Part shown: piece after piece, positions 40,109 to 50,531 of the stretch
Numbering within the stretch: the first letter of the stretch is position 1
Layout of the letters: each line of letters begins with the position of its first letter
Assembly (NCBI GenBank): GCA_023374025.1
Contig: SIJG01000014.1
Coordinates: 2,155,077-2,219,076, forward strand
Direction: 5' to 3'
DNA length: 64,000 bases
Source of the DNA: Heterodera schachtii
Taxonomy: Eukaryota > Nematoda > Chromadorea > Rhabditida > Heteroderidae
The notes under the pieces: model-generated
What the model was told of the DNA's origin: nothing
The model's database searches: none
What the model saw: the letters and a program-made list of their open reading frames with translations, nothing else
Position numbers and translations under genes: made by a program

Positions 40109-40645
40109 CGTACCAGGTGTTTTCGACAGTGATTGATTTCGACAGTGATTGGTTTCGACAGTAGTTGATTTCGACAGTACTTTTTAATTAATTTTCTACA
40201 TGATTTATTGTACACATAAATTTATATGAATATACAATTTGCATATACAAAATTTATAATTGAAGTAAGTAATAAAAAATAAGATTTGTATGATTTTTTG
40301 CCAAAAATTATCGCTTTCACTTTTTCTATACAAATATCTCCTGCTGGAATGTAGTCAAAAATACAACAAATTTCTTAAATAAGATTCTCGAATCGTGTGG
40401 GAAAAACTGCTAACTAATGCCGGGTTCAAGTGCCAAAATTCAAATTTGCAAGCTCTTAAGCAAGAATTCGAAAACTCGAACACCTCTGCAATGTATAAGA
40501 GCCATGTTCTTATCATTTTAATTGTCAAAATTTAACGAGACTTACGCCATATAGAACAATTTTTTAAAAAATAAGCTTTACTGTCGAAATCAATCACTGT
40601 CGAAACCAACACTGTCGAGATCACCACTGTCGAAAACTAACAGCA
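40109..40645. mobile_element. MULE-like MITE with TTTCGACAG subterminal repeats
   Basis: Both ends carry several inverted copies of TTTCGACAGTGATTG-like units. It is flanked by a 10-bp direct repeat CCGAATACGT (40099-40108, 40646-40655). A 9-10-bp duplication suits Mutator-like elements. The empty site restores hAT codons reading QATYSALNNHG. No coding capacity. Confidence 0.82.
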
Positions 40646-40811
40646 CCGAATACGTTGCCTGATAATAAAAATCTAAGTTGAAAAATAATCATTGAATGCC
40701 TCGAATTCATCGCAAATTGTTTTCAATCGTTCTGTCCTTTGCGTTGAATGGCGAAAATAGCTGGCAAGTTTGAAAACGAAGGCCTCGAAATCAACTGGCA
40801 AATTGTCCGCT

Positions 40812-43695
40812 CACTATGGGTACGCCCCACTGTGCAGAGAAAAGCCTAGTACTATCTCGTCGTTTCTCTTTTTCTTTGTAATTTCTCTCACTTTGGCGTA
40901 CTATCTCTCATTTTTAATAATGTAAAAAACAACATTTACTTCGTGACGTTTAACTTTTTTTCTACACGTTAAATCTACACTAAATTTTACATATCGTTAG
41001 AGAAAAAAATTACGAACATTTTTAACGCTCGAATTTAATTTTTTTACGCTCCGATCTGAAATTATAACTCAAACAAAATTAATAATTTATTTCTTTTAAT
41101 TTAGATGCCTAAAAGAAAGGTATTAAGCGAAATTAATGCAATTAATTCAACGCAAAAACGTCAACAAAAACGGGAGGAGAGAAAAGCGCAGACGAAGAGG
41201 GCGACAGAAGCCCGTTTGGCCAAGAAATGTGAGTTTTCCATTCATTTTTCATAAAATTTCCAATTTTCCCTAATTTAAGCAGCTCCCCAGCCCGACCCCG
41301 ATGCCCAAATGTCACAACCACCTGAAGAAGAGCCGCAGACATCAGAGGCGACGGCGCGGGACAACGACGGACGACCACCATCAACTCCAACACCGATGAC
41401 ACCGCAGGAAATGGACGTGCCGTCGGTGGAGATGATTGAAATCGGTGTGCCGTTCCCTTCAACACCTGCCGACGACGACCAACAAATTCAACCAATGCCG
41501 TCAACATCCACGGCATGCTGTGACCTGGTGGCGACACCATCGACATCAAAAGGCGCCGGTGGCTTCGGTCTCGACGATGGTGAGTGGAAAACTCCATCAA
41601 AATTTTTGGTTTTTTTAAGTCATTTCATTTTCATTATTTTAGTCCATATGTTCGACGAGCTGCGGCGGCGCCACATTTGGACCGAGGAGGAACTGCAGCG
41701 GCAGCGCCGATCAAACGCCTTCCTGCGGAAACAACTCAAGGCACAGCGCGACCGTTCGACGAGCCTCGAGCGTTCGGGTTCAGCATGCCGCCAGCGCAAG
41801 GCCCTTTCCGACGTGACCAACACCCAGCAGGGGGACAACAGGCTGAGCGCGGCGAACGACCTGCTCATCACCTTGGACTCTGGCATCTCGTTCAAGGCCC
41901 GTGAAGCACTGAAGCGGTCGTTCACCGACCACGGACTTGACGTTTGGGCACCGACGAGAGCGGTGAAGCGTCTGAAGGCGGAGCTATGCGAGGCGGTCAT
42001 TTTCCATTGGATGGGCAATGGGGAGACGCGTGCGCTCGTTTGCATTGACGTTCGTGCCATGATCGAGGGCCGGCTTCAGGATTTAGTGAACAGTGGTGAG
42101 AGAGAGAAAATTAATCAACTTTTAAAATGTTAAATGAAGGCCGACTCAAACTCCACCAGCAATTTGTCTCTCAAATTGTGTTGGTGCTGACGGGTGACAA
42201 AGGGGGCGATGGAGTGGCGGCAACGACAAAGTTGGGACTGGTGATCGGCAACGTTGAGCACCCAAATTCCCCCAAAAATCTGTCCATTTTGGGCATTTAT
42301 TTTGGGAATGATGACCGGACAAATTTGGAGAACAAATTTGGCTCAATTTTTGCGCAATTGAACCAGCTGAACACCGTTTCATTGGAAATTGTCGGGAGGA
42401 AGCGGACCATTCCAGTCCAAATGTAAAGAAAAAAAAATATCAGGAATGTTAATTTAAATTTCAGGCTTCTCTGTGCAGACCTCAAATTCACTTCGGCACT
42501 GATGGGACACCAAGGTTCTGCAGCGACTTTTCCTTGTCCACTTTGCACAGCTCGGAAGAACCAATTGACGGACAAAATTGTGGATGCCCGCCCGTCACCT
42601 CCCCCACCCCAAAATTCGTACATTGGCCCTCCACTCGTCAACATTGCCTTGGCGGATGTTGTACCGCCCAGTTTTCATCTCATGCATGGTGAAGAAAGCG
42701 AATTAAAAAAACAATTCAGAATTTACAGGCAATGGCCAGCGAATAATTGACGCCATTTGTTCGGAAGCGGACGCTCGTGGAAAGGGGGACGATGTTCGAA
42801 AACGACTGTCTGATGCCGGCGTGCGACGCCACCCTCGGACAAAACAATTCACGGGTAAAATGAGGGGGATGGGTGGGGGCTATCGAAGCCAAATTTTTCG
42901 ACAGGTGGCGACATTTACAAAATCCTTGACCACGAGAATTTTGCTGCTTTTACGGCACCAATTCCCCCCGGGACATTAAAATTTATGTTAATCGACGCAA
43001 TGAATGACCTCCGCCAAATTTACCGCCTATCGCGTGCCAAAATTCTTCATCCCGGGGATCTCAATTCGCTTGAACATTGGACCAAAATGTTCTACTGCCA
43101 CTGGCAGCAACTCCGAACAATTGACGCCGCTCGTTACCCAGTCCGCCCAAAGCTTCATCTTCTCGCTGCTCACGTCGTTCCATTTGCACGCACTCATCTC
43201 TGGTGGGGACTGATCAGTGAACAGGGAATGGAGCATATGCACAGAATGTGCAACAATTTGGTTTAATGAATAATTTTTCCTATTAAAATTATAATCCAGG
43301 TCGGTCGTTATGCTCATCTCGGCACTCCGGAGAAGGTTGTTGAGAAGTTGGTGAAACACACGACCCTGCTAAATGCCCTTCACGATCGAGGTGTCGAAAA
43401 CAACCAAGAGAATGGAAGCAAATACCCAAATTTCTGATCAAAATTTAATTTTTCCAAACATTTTCACCATTTTACATTTTCACTATCTGAATATTATGTT
43501 GAACAATTTTTCCCGATTTTTATAGCATTAATAATAAATAGTTTAGTCAATTGAATAAAGTTTATTAATGTTAATTGGTCTTCGAAAAAGGCAGTGATCA
43601 GATATATTTTTTGAATTAACGCGCAAAAAATTACGCCAATTACGCTATCTGGCGTTATGATCAATTTTGTCTGACACTGGGGCGTACCCATAGTG
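40812..43695 (+). mobile_element. intact 2.9-kb DNA transposon, superfamily unclear
   Basis: The terminus CACTATGGGTACGCCCCA is perfectly repeated in inverse orientation at the right end, with imperfect similarity for about eight more bases. It is flanked by a perfect 6-bp duplication TCCGCT (40806-40811, 43696-43701). It is inserted in hAT transposase sequence, and removing it restores CARKAADNLPVDFEAF in frame. It contains a single plus-strand eight-exon gene with no stop or frameshift, suggesting recent activity. CACTA-like ends with a 6-bp duplication do not fit the CACTA superfamily, which makes 3-bp duplications. Confidence 0.93.
41105..43437 (+). CDS. probable transposase of the 2.9-kb element
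   Basis: Eight exons: 41105-41228, 41283-41579, 41643-42095, 42140-42422, 42465-42688, 42729-42854, 42905-43260, 43300-43437; 666 residues with no break. The N-terminus is basic (MPKRK, then a Lys/Arg/Glu-rich stretch), followed by a Pro/Thr-rich acidic linker and a second basic helix. The C-terminal 330 residues hold the motifs LTGDKGGDG, GIYFGNDDR, CADLKF, FPCPLC (a CxxC), VVPPSFHLMHG, KLHLLAAHV and SEQGMEHMH. From memory this motif series occurs in multi-copy invertebrate proteins with GDKGG, C-x2-C and GEQGGExxH signatures. I infer a DDE-type transposase, with D of GDKGG, D of ADLKF and E of SEQG as candidate catalytic residues. ATG directly follows a TTTAG, so trans-splicing is possible. 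Confidence 0.85.
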
Positions 43696-44008
43696 TCCGC
43701 TGCTTTGCGAGCACAATTGTGTAAAATGTGGGCGGGGCAGCCCACTGGCACCAAATTGTGACGGACCGTTTTCAGCTTTTGAACACATTATTGCTGCCAG
43801 TATGCTCTGCCGAGCCGAAATTTGATGCCGTATTGTCAGCGCAAAAAGCCACAATTCGTTCGGGATTCAGACCGTGTTTTTTCAATGTATTTTGGATCCA
43901 ATCGAAGATCTTTTTTTTGGGGGGGCTGGTTAATATAAAAGTTAATTAAGTTAAAAACTTGATTGGCAGTTTCTACTGGCAATGCTTCCAAATCAAGTAA
44001 ACGCGTTT

Positions 44009-44453
44009 GGGTACTTTTTCACTTTACGCCACATAAAAAAAAATTTTCTTTTAATTATTTTTTTCTGGAGTTTCCGGGGTTGCTGATCACGAATATGACA
44101 TTCATTTCGAACAATTCCGAAAGCCGGACCCGAATTCGACAAAAAATCGAAAATTTAATTTTTTCAATTTCTCATTTTTCTTTTCCAATTTCTCATTTTT
44201 CGTCTAAAAACGACTTAAACACATGGAAACAAACTGAGAGCTATCCACTCATGCAAAAAAGGTCATTAAACCATTTTTTAACGAAAAATGCGAAATTCGA
44301 AAAATAAAATTTTCGATTTTTTGTTCGAATTCGGGTCCGGGTTTCGGAATTGTTCGAAATGAATGTCATATTCGTGATCAGCGACCACGAAAACCCAGAA
44401 AAAAATAATTTAAAAAAAATTTTTTTTATGTGGCGTAAAGTGAAAAAGTACCC
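44009..44453. mobile_element. palindromic MITE with 6-bp duplication
   Basis: Termin GGGTACTTTTTCACTTTACG is repeated inversely at the right end, and the arms stay complementary for well over 100 bases. It is flanked by GCGTTT direct repeats (44003-44008, 44454-44459). It is inserted in hAT transposase coding sequence; the empty site reads IQTRLLDLEALPVETA. The arms contain the GACATTCATTTCGAACAATT and CCCGAATTCGA blocks of the dispersed palindromic family. Confidence 0.88.
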
Positions 44454-45530
44454 GCGTTTGGATTCCCGTTTCACTGGTGAAAAATCGGATGACCATCGGA
44501 AACATTTTTGTGTTTTGTGGTTCGACGCATCAATGGAAATTGAAAATGGTTTGGTCGACTAATTCAGTAAGAATTTTTCGGGTTGAATGTGGAGCAAGGA
44601 CGGCTAAATATTTTTTTGCGTTGTCTTGACGGCTGCTGTTGTCTCTGCTTTCACCTTTAATTATTGCCGTCGTTTTGTCTCGTCGACAAGAGTAGTTTTT
44701 TGCAATGCTGGAGTCCGGAAAAATGGTTTTGAAAAGGGATGAAGCGCAGTCGGAAGAAGCAAATGATTGTGCATGTCGTGCAGTGTGATACGACCAGGTG
44801 CCTAATATTTAGTTTTCGGATTTGTTTAAGATGCCATTTTTACCCTCTGCTGCAGCGATTTGAAGGTCAGAATTAGATGGTTCTGAAGAATTGACTCCGA
44901 ATGCTTGGATTGCCTTGCTCATATTCGTTGCTTTGGCATTTCCTTTGTGCTTTTCAGACGCGAGATGTTTTTTGATTGCATTTTTGCCGCTGGAGCCAAG
45001 TGAATTGTCCTCATTGCACGGTGTGCAATGAAAATCCGCATCATTTTTGGCCCGCTTAATTACTCCATTAAATTCTTTCTCATAAGAAAGGAGAAATTTT
45101 CGTTTTGACATTTATTTCTGTATATTTCAAAAGGAAATTAATTAAAATTTATTGCAAAATGAGGATTTTTCAAAAAATGTTTAAGATTTGAAGAAAAAGT
45201 TCGAACATTATGCCAAATTTTCTTTATTTTCAAAAAAATAATGTACTTTTGTCACTTTTTATCAAAAGACCCAAAAATCCTCAAATTTCTCAAAAGACCA
45301 CAAAAATCCGCAAATCCTCATTTTCCAAAAAAATCCTCCTTGACCCTCTAAAAGACCACAAAATGAGGAAAAATCCTCACATATCGAAGCCCTGTTTTAC
45401 ACCCCTAAAAATGAGGGTTTTTAGTGCCTATTTTCAATTTTTTAGTGCCTATTTTGGGGGTTTTTTAGAGCCTAAGGCCTACCTATTTTGGCGGTTTTTA
45501 GTGCCTAAAAATGTAAGCCCTAATTAGAAC

Positions 45531-46864
45531 AATATAAATGTTTAACAGGCAATGGAATTTAGGATTTACTTAACTTTTCATTGAAAAAAATATTAAATAA
45601 TTTTTTGGTTTTCCTATTTTACCTCCTATTTTAGACTTTATTTTTCTACTCTAAAATCTAAAAAATGAAAGATCTTTTTGTTCTATTTTTGCATTCTGCC
45701 CAAAATTTCAAATTTCATAAAAATTTATTTCCATCAAATTTTCAAGCGACCAGGGGGGATTTATTTAAATACTAAAGTATTTAAATCGGATAAATTCATC
45801 TGGTGGATTTTATGAAATAAACCAGCAACGTCAAAGTTTGTAAAATCAAACTTCGGTCTGTTTTTATATATTATTTTTGACCCCTTGGAAATTCCCCCCC
45901 CCCCCCCCTCAGTCTGTGCCCAACCGCCTCTTTCCGTATTTACGATTTTATTTGATTTATTTACATTGAACTTGACCCCCTCCCACACAACTCACTCGAT
46001 CACCCACTCACTGATATTCTTCAGATTAACAGATCAGTAGTGTCGCTGGTCTGATCAATTCTCTCCTTGTGGAATGCGACCGAAACAAATTTAGCGCCTC
46101 CGGCGACGACGTCAATGCTTTTCTCTGCTTCTTTGCTAGCATTATTGCTTATTCAAAGAGTGAGCACATCTGCACCTGTTGGAGCTGCCGTTGATTTACT
46201 GATCCGCCAATGTTGGGATTTGCTTTCTCTGCTTGTCTCTATCCACCTCTCTCTCTCTCTCTCTCTCTCTAAATGCTTTCTCTTTCTATCACTTTCTCTC
46301 TCTTTCTTTCCACCTGTCTCTCGCTCAGCCCTCTCCCTCCCTTTCTTTAGCTCTGATCACTCAAAAGCGCCGTATCCCATCGTCGCCCCCCCCCCCCCCC
46401 GCCCCCTCTCGGCCGGGGTTTCTTCCCATTTTCTTTTGGGTTGCCTATCCGTTGAGTGTTTGTGAGTGCTCTTCTCCAAAGCAACAGAAAAAGCGGAAAG
46501 AAGCATCACTCTGATCGATCTCTTTTAACCAACTTTTTTCCTCTGATTTTCCGTCGCCGTTCGCCTTCTCAAAGCAAAGCGAAATTGAAGTGTTAGCCGT
46601 CCACTGAAAACAGACGGATTTATTGTTAGTTTTTTTAAATAATATTCGCTATGCCTTTGCCTCCCCCCCCCCCCCCCGCTTAATTACTTCCCACCCATTT
46701 TTCGTTTCTCTTTTTGCTATAATGAAATTTTATTTATTTATTTTTAAATTGTGAGAAGCAATTTTAGGGAAATATTAATGTCATATGGTATCTTTATCCG
46801 AATTTTTTTTATAATAATGTATTTCCTTTTATTTAGGTTTGTATTAAAATTATTTTTTAATAAA
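45531..46864. other. intergenic, no gene recognised
   Basis: AT-rich upstream region of the next gene, with poly-C runs near 45894, 46388 and 46664 and a short (CT)n tract at 46245-46270. No conserved coding signal. Confidence 0.55.
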
Positions 46865-49800
46865 ATGGCCACAGAACAGCAGCCGAGTGATAAAATGCTT
46901 ACAACAAGAATTGATGGTAAATAATTTTAGAATTTTAGAGGGAATGCAAAATTTACTTCCAGGAGAAGTTGATGATGGACGTGACAACAATCCGATCAGA
47001 GACATACGCCGTCGAGTTCATTTCAGCGATCGCTCCCAAAGGGTTTTGGACGACTCGGACCATTTGCTGAAATCCATCCGAACTCGCCGAGCGGCACCTC
47101 TCGCCACTTCCATGTCCATGTCCACGCTGCCCACCTCGTTGGAGCGCAACGGTGATCAAAGTCTGCAGGACCATGCGCGGAAAACACTGATCAGAGCGCA
47201 GCGATCGGTCAGCCCTGAGGAGCCACTGCTTAGCGCATCGACGTAAGCAATTGAAAGCATTAAAATAAAAAAATAAAAAAACGGTGAAAAAAACAAATTA
47301 AAGGTAAACAAAATAAAAAATGGTTGTTTTTGTAGAAATAATCTCTTAACTTTCTTCTAATTCACTAATTCTATTAGTTGATTAGTATTTAAATTTAAGG
47401 AGCCGTTATCTGCAGCACACCCCGAAATTCCCGAGAATTGATTTTGACGATTGGATTGAGGAGGAAACGCAAGCGAAAAAGCCGGCATGGAAAGTGCTCC
47501 AAGAGAATGTCAAATCGTCCTACAACAAAGTGCGAAGTGTTGTTGCACATAAACTATTTCATTAATTTTATGAAAAAAACAATATTAAATTTTTAATTTA
47601 AATGTCCAATTTCGTTTTGCTTTAAGCCCCGGGCAACCGCGGAAAGGCATCGAAATTTGAACGATTTTCAAAGTGCACAAATGGACAATTTGGAGTTCAA
47701 TCGTGCCCGACGACGACGCGAATCGGCAGACCTTCCGTTCACTGAACTTACCCATTTGGACGGCGAAAGCTTTTTACCGCGGGCGCCCTCGTGGATGGCA
47801 AGCGGAGCGTTGGCACCCCGGGGGATGTCCAAACTGATCAACACAGCAGGAAGTGGTGGGAAAAGGACACAAATAAAATATTTGATTTAAAGAATTTAAT
47901 ACATTTTATAAGTATGATTTTAAATTTAGGCCCGTATTGCGCGCCGCATGTCGACAGATCGCAGGGCATTGAGCGGCCCGAAATGAAACGCTACACCAAA
48001 ATGGTCGACGACGTAACGGGTGAGTGCGTGACTCGGTCAGTGGAAAATGCGGCAGTAGAAAATGCGTCAGTGATACAAATATTTTAAAATAAAGTTCTAT
48101 GGCATTAATATTTTAATATAGAAGTCAATTTCTATAAGAACATCGTTCTGCTTCCGAACCCCGGCCCCGAACTCGAACAAAAAGTCAAAATTTTCGAAAT
48201 TAGGTTTTTTCTTAAAAATCGGTTTAAATACACGGAAACAAAATAAAGCCATCAATCCTTCAATAAGATATCATTTATGCCGTTTTTGAACCAAAAATGC
48301 TAATTCGAAAATTTGGACTTTCGACTTTTTGTTGGAATTCGGGTCCGGGGTTCAGAATTGGCAGAAATGGATACCGGATTCGTGATCAATGACCTCGAAA
48401 ACCCAAGGAAATTGTTTTTATGACAAAAAATTTTCACTGACGCATTTTCTACTGAAGCATTTTCCGGGCGCCGGTGAGTGGGCTACCGGAAAATTAGCCT
48501 CTTAATGTGTTGAAAACTTCAGGGAAGGCCATATTAAAAAATCAGAGGACCAAATTAATGAATGATTTATGTAGCAATTTAATGAGTGTTAATGATGCCA
48601 TTCCATTGTGATTAAGCACGCCTTTTAAAGACTTCCATTCTTCCTGAACACATGAAAACATTTACGCGGAAAGAGTTTCGTGAAGCGCCAAAAATTACGG
48701 ACGAATTGGCGGCCGATGATGAGCTTATGGTGAGAAAATTTATTTTATTAAAAATTAATTTTAAAATGTTTTAAATTGGTTTGTAAATTATTTTTAGCCA
48801 TATATGCCACGACCGTATTACAGCCGACCCAACAGATTGGACAAGGACTATTTTGACTTTGACTTGCAACATTCCGTCGACATGTAAATGATTTTAAAAA
48901 ATTATTTTCAAAATATCGTCCAATTTTAAGGTTCCGTAGACCAGAAGGAAAATATTTACCAACACCGTAAATTCAATTTTATAATTAATTTCATAAAAAT
49001 TAATTAACACAATGCAACTTTTTTTTGTCAATAAAATTTGTTTCAATGCTTCCATTCTCAGGCCACAGCCATGGGAGACGAAGCTGATCAAAGAGTTCAA
49101 AGCGAAGGGGGAAGCGCCGCTTTCCGGCCACATTTTTACGAAAGGACCCGCGGACTATCGCGCATCGGGCACATCGTATCTCAGCGCAGCTTTAAGGTGG
49201 TGGCACAAAGGCGAAAAAGTCCATGATATTTTAATTTCAAAATTTTGAAAAATTAATATTCAATGCGTAAAGCCAACCCAGCATTTTGATTTGAAATTTT
49301 GAAAGCCAATATCCAATTTTGTGGAATGACCAGTGAAAACTAATAGACTCGCCGCCGGTTGGAGAGGGGGGGGGGGTGCCCATAGGCATGGCACGCCATG
49401 TAATTTTTCAAATTTAATTAGGATGAGATTAAGCCTCACATCAGCCAAATCTGATTTGACTATCATTAAACGATGTCAAAGCCATAGAACTTTTGCTTGA
49501 ATTACCTTGGTTATGGGACGGGCATAATGAGAGAAATGTGACCATTTTCTGTTTTACTGTTCTAATGTTAAATATTAAAGGACGCCATCGTTTTGGGAAC
49601 ATCGATTTGCTTCAATTGGCAACCAAATCAGACAATCTGATCCGATCAGTTTTGAAAGTCTTGAAAGGTGAATTCATTTTCCTTCGTTTTCAGTAGTTCC
49701 CTAGCCAACAAATAAATGAATAAATTCTGCACTTTTTGAATGCTTTTGATTTTTTGGGCCTTACCCACTTGCTAATGGCTTTGCCCATGTTCGGAAATGA

Positions 49801-50000
49801 TTTAATAAAAATTAATTTTCAGATTGCGTCCTCGCCCAAGCAGATTCACCACTTACTCTGACCCGGACTTTGAAGATTATGAGGACCCAAAGCGGCCGAT
49901 GTATTGCGTCCTCGCCCAAGCAGATTCACCACTTACTCTGACCCGGACTTTGAAGATTATGAGGACCCAAAAGCGGCCGATGATTGACCAATGGATTTAA
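46865..50000 (+). CDS. unrecognised ten-exon protein
   Basis: Exons: 46865-46916, 46963-47242, 47400-47529, 47627-47855, 47930-48019, 48617-48729, 48798-48883, 48931-48966, 49062-49196, 49823-50000; 442 residues, one continuous frame. No signal peptide or membrane segment. The protein is Arg/Asp/Pro-rich without a domain I can name. Visible conserved-looking blocks are RRVHFSDRSQRVLDDSDH, FPRIDFDDWIEEE, GPYCAPHVDRSQGIERPE, RPYYSRPNRLDKDYFDF and PWETKLIKEFKAKGEAP, followed by a Tyr/Asp-rich tail. The pattern of short aromatic/acidic motifs suggests an intracellular scaffold or cytoskeletal protein, but that is a guess. The last exon contains an 80-bp tandem duplication that changes the C-terminus. 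One intron carries a MITE. Confidence 0.8.
48035..48470. mobile_element. MITE with GAAAATGCGTCAGT termini
   Basis: The left end (GTCAGTGGAAAATGCGG, GTAGAAAATGCGTCAGTGA) is inverted at the right end (TCACTGACGCATTTTCTAC, GCATTTTCC). Inside lies a second palindrome built from the CGAACAAAAAGTC / GACTTTTTGTTGGAATTCGG family. It starts just after the donor of exon 5 of the unrecognised gene and fills most of that intron. Confidence 0.7.
49823..49983 (+). repeat. 80-bp exact tandem duplication in a coding exon
   Basis: The unit starting ATTGCGTCCTCGCCC and ending AGCGGCCGAT occurs twice head to tail. The only difference seen is a run of three versus four A before GCGG. Because the unit length is not a multiple of three, the second copy is read in another frame, and the natural-looking ending (DPKAADD, stop) is replaced. 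Confidence 0.9.
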
Positions 50001-50531
50001 TTGCTTTTTACTAATGATTTGCACAACAACAGACGGAGACCCTTTTCGTTAATTTCGCATAAATTGTTTTTTATGACCGAGATAATTTTGGTGGGAACAA
50101 TTAATTAGAGATTTGTGAGTGTCCTTAGTTTATAAATTGTTCAAGAACAAAAAACCAAATTATATAACCCAAAATACAGGAGACATATTTTGAGGATACC
50201 GAAGACTACTCAAAAAAAAAAAAAATTTAACCTTAGGGTGTTTGTTGACCAAATCATTTAGTTTTGATTGAGTTGGGTCCCAATTTCATTAATTGTAAAA
50301 AGAAATACCTAAATTAAATTAGAGCAAAAACCTTCCAATTTCATTAGTGTTTTTGTTGGCTTGACAATAAATTGACAATTGACCACATGCTGAACTCGCT
50401 TTTGTCGTCAATAACTAAATTATGCATATTAAATTAATATTAACAATAACAATTCGTTTATCATTGCCTTTCAAAACTGAGTAGGAAATGGGCATTTAAA
50501 ACTGAAAATTGGCCATAATTCACTCGTTGAA
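50001..50531. other. intergenic, no gene recognised
   Basis: Short AT-rich spacer between the ten-exon gene and the chemoreceptor; an A14 run lies near 50211. It presumably contains the receptor promoter, but no motif is recognisable. Confidence 0.55.

Larger units (their letters stand above)
39089..45111 (-). pseudogene. hAT transposase, frameshifted and interrupted
   Basis: Starting at 45111 the first exon encodes a BED-like C2-H2 zinc finger (CTPC ... H ... H). The next conserved piece starts YHTARHAQSFASSDC. Further hAT landmarks are SISIDASNH (first acidic residue), VAFCADNTASNF (second), VGCPAHILHNCARKAAD, then the C-terminal dimerisation block SIPASNAYIERVFS ending near 39089. At least three frameshifts are visible: two that cancel around SISIDASNH (44490-44540) and one after SNNVF (about 43770). 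Three inserts break it further. The coding sequence joins cleanly across each insertion when one target copy is counted. It is not expected to make active protein. Confidence 0.85.
38947..45394 (-). mobile_element. inner hAT transposon carrying a transposase gene
   Basis: Left terminus CAGGGCTTCGAT and right terminus ATCGAAGCCCTG are inverted repeats, flanked by a perfect 8-bp duplication TTTTACAC (38939-38946, 45395-45402). It is inserted inside the outer hAT MITE. Its minus-strand transposase gene is decayed and interrupted by three younger insertions, at 40109-40645, 40812-43695 and 44009-44453. Confidence 0.92.
38529..45522. mobile_element. outer hAT element (non-autonomous), split by later insertions
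   Basis: The left end TAGGGCTTACATTTTTAGGC is perfectly matched in inverse orientation at the right end, and the element is flanked by a perfect 8-bp duplication ATTAGAAC (38521-38528, 45523-45530). Removing the inner hAT leaves about 540 bases of subterminal GCCTAAAAA-type repeats and no gene. So this is a MITE mobilised by a hAT transposase in trans. Confidence 0.93.

Noticed and set aside
40806..43701. Classification of the 2.9-kb element as CACTA (En/Spm) because of its CACTA ends
   Set aside because: CACTA elements make 3-bp duplications and encode different transposases; here the duplication is 6 bp.
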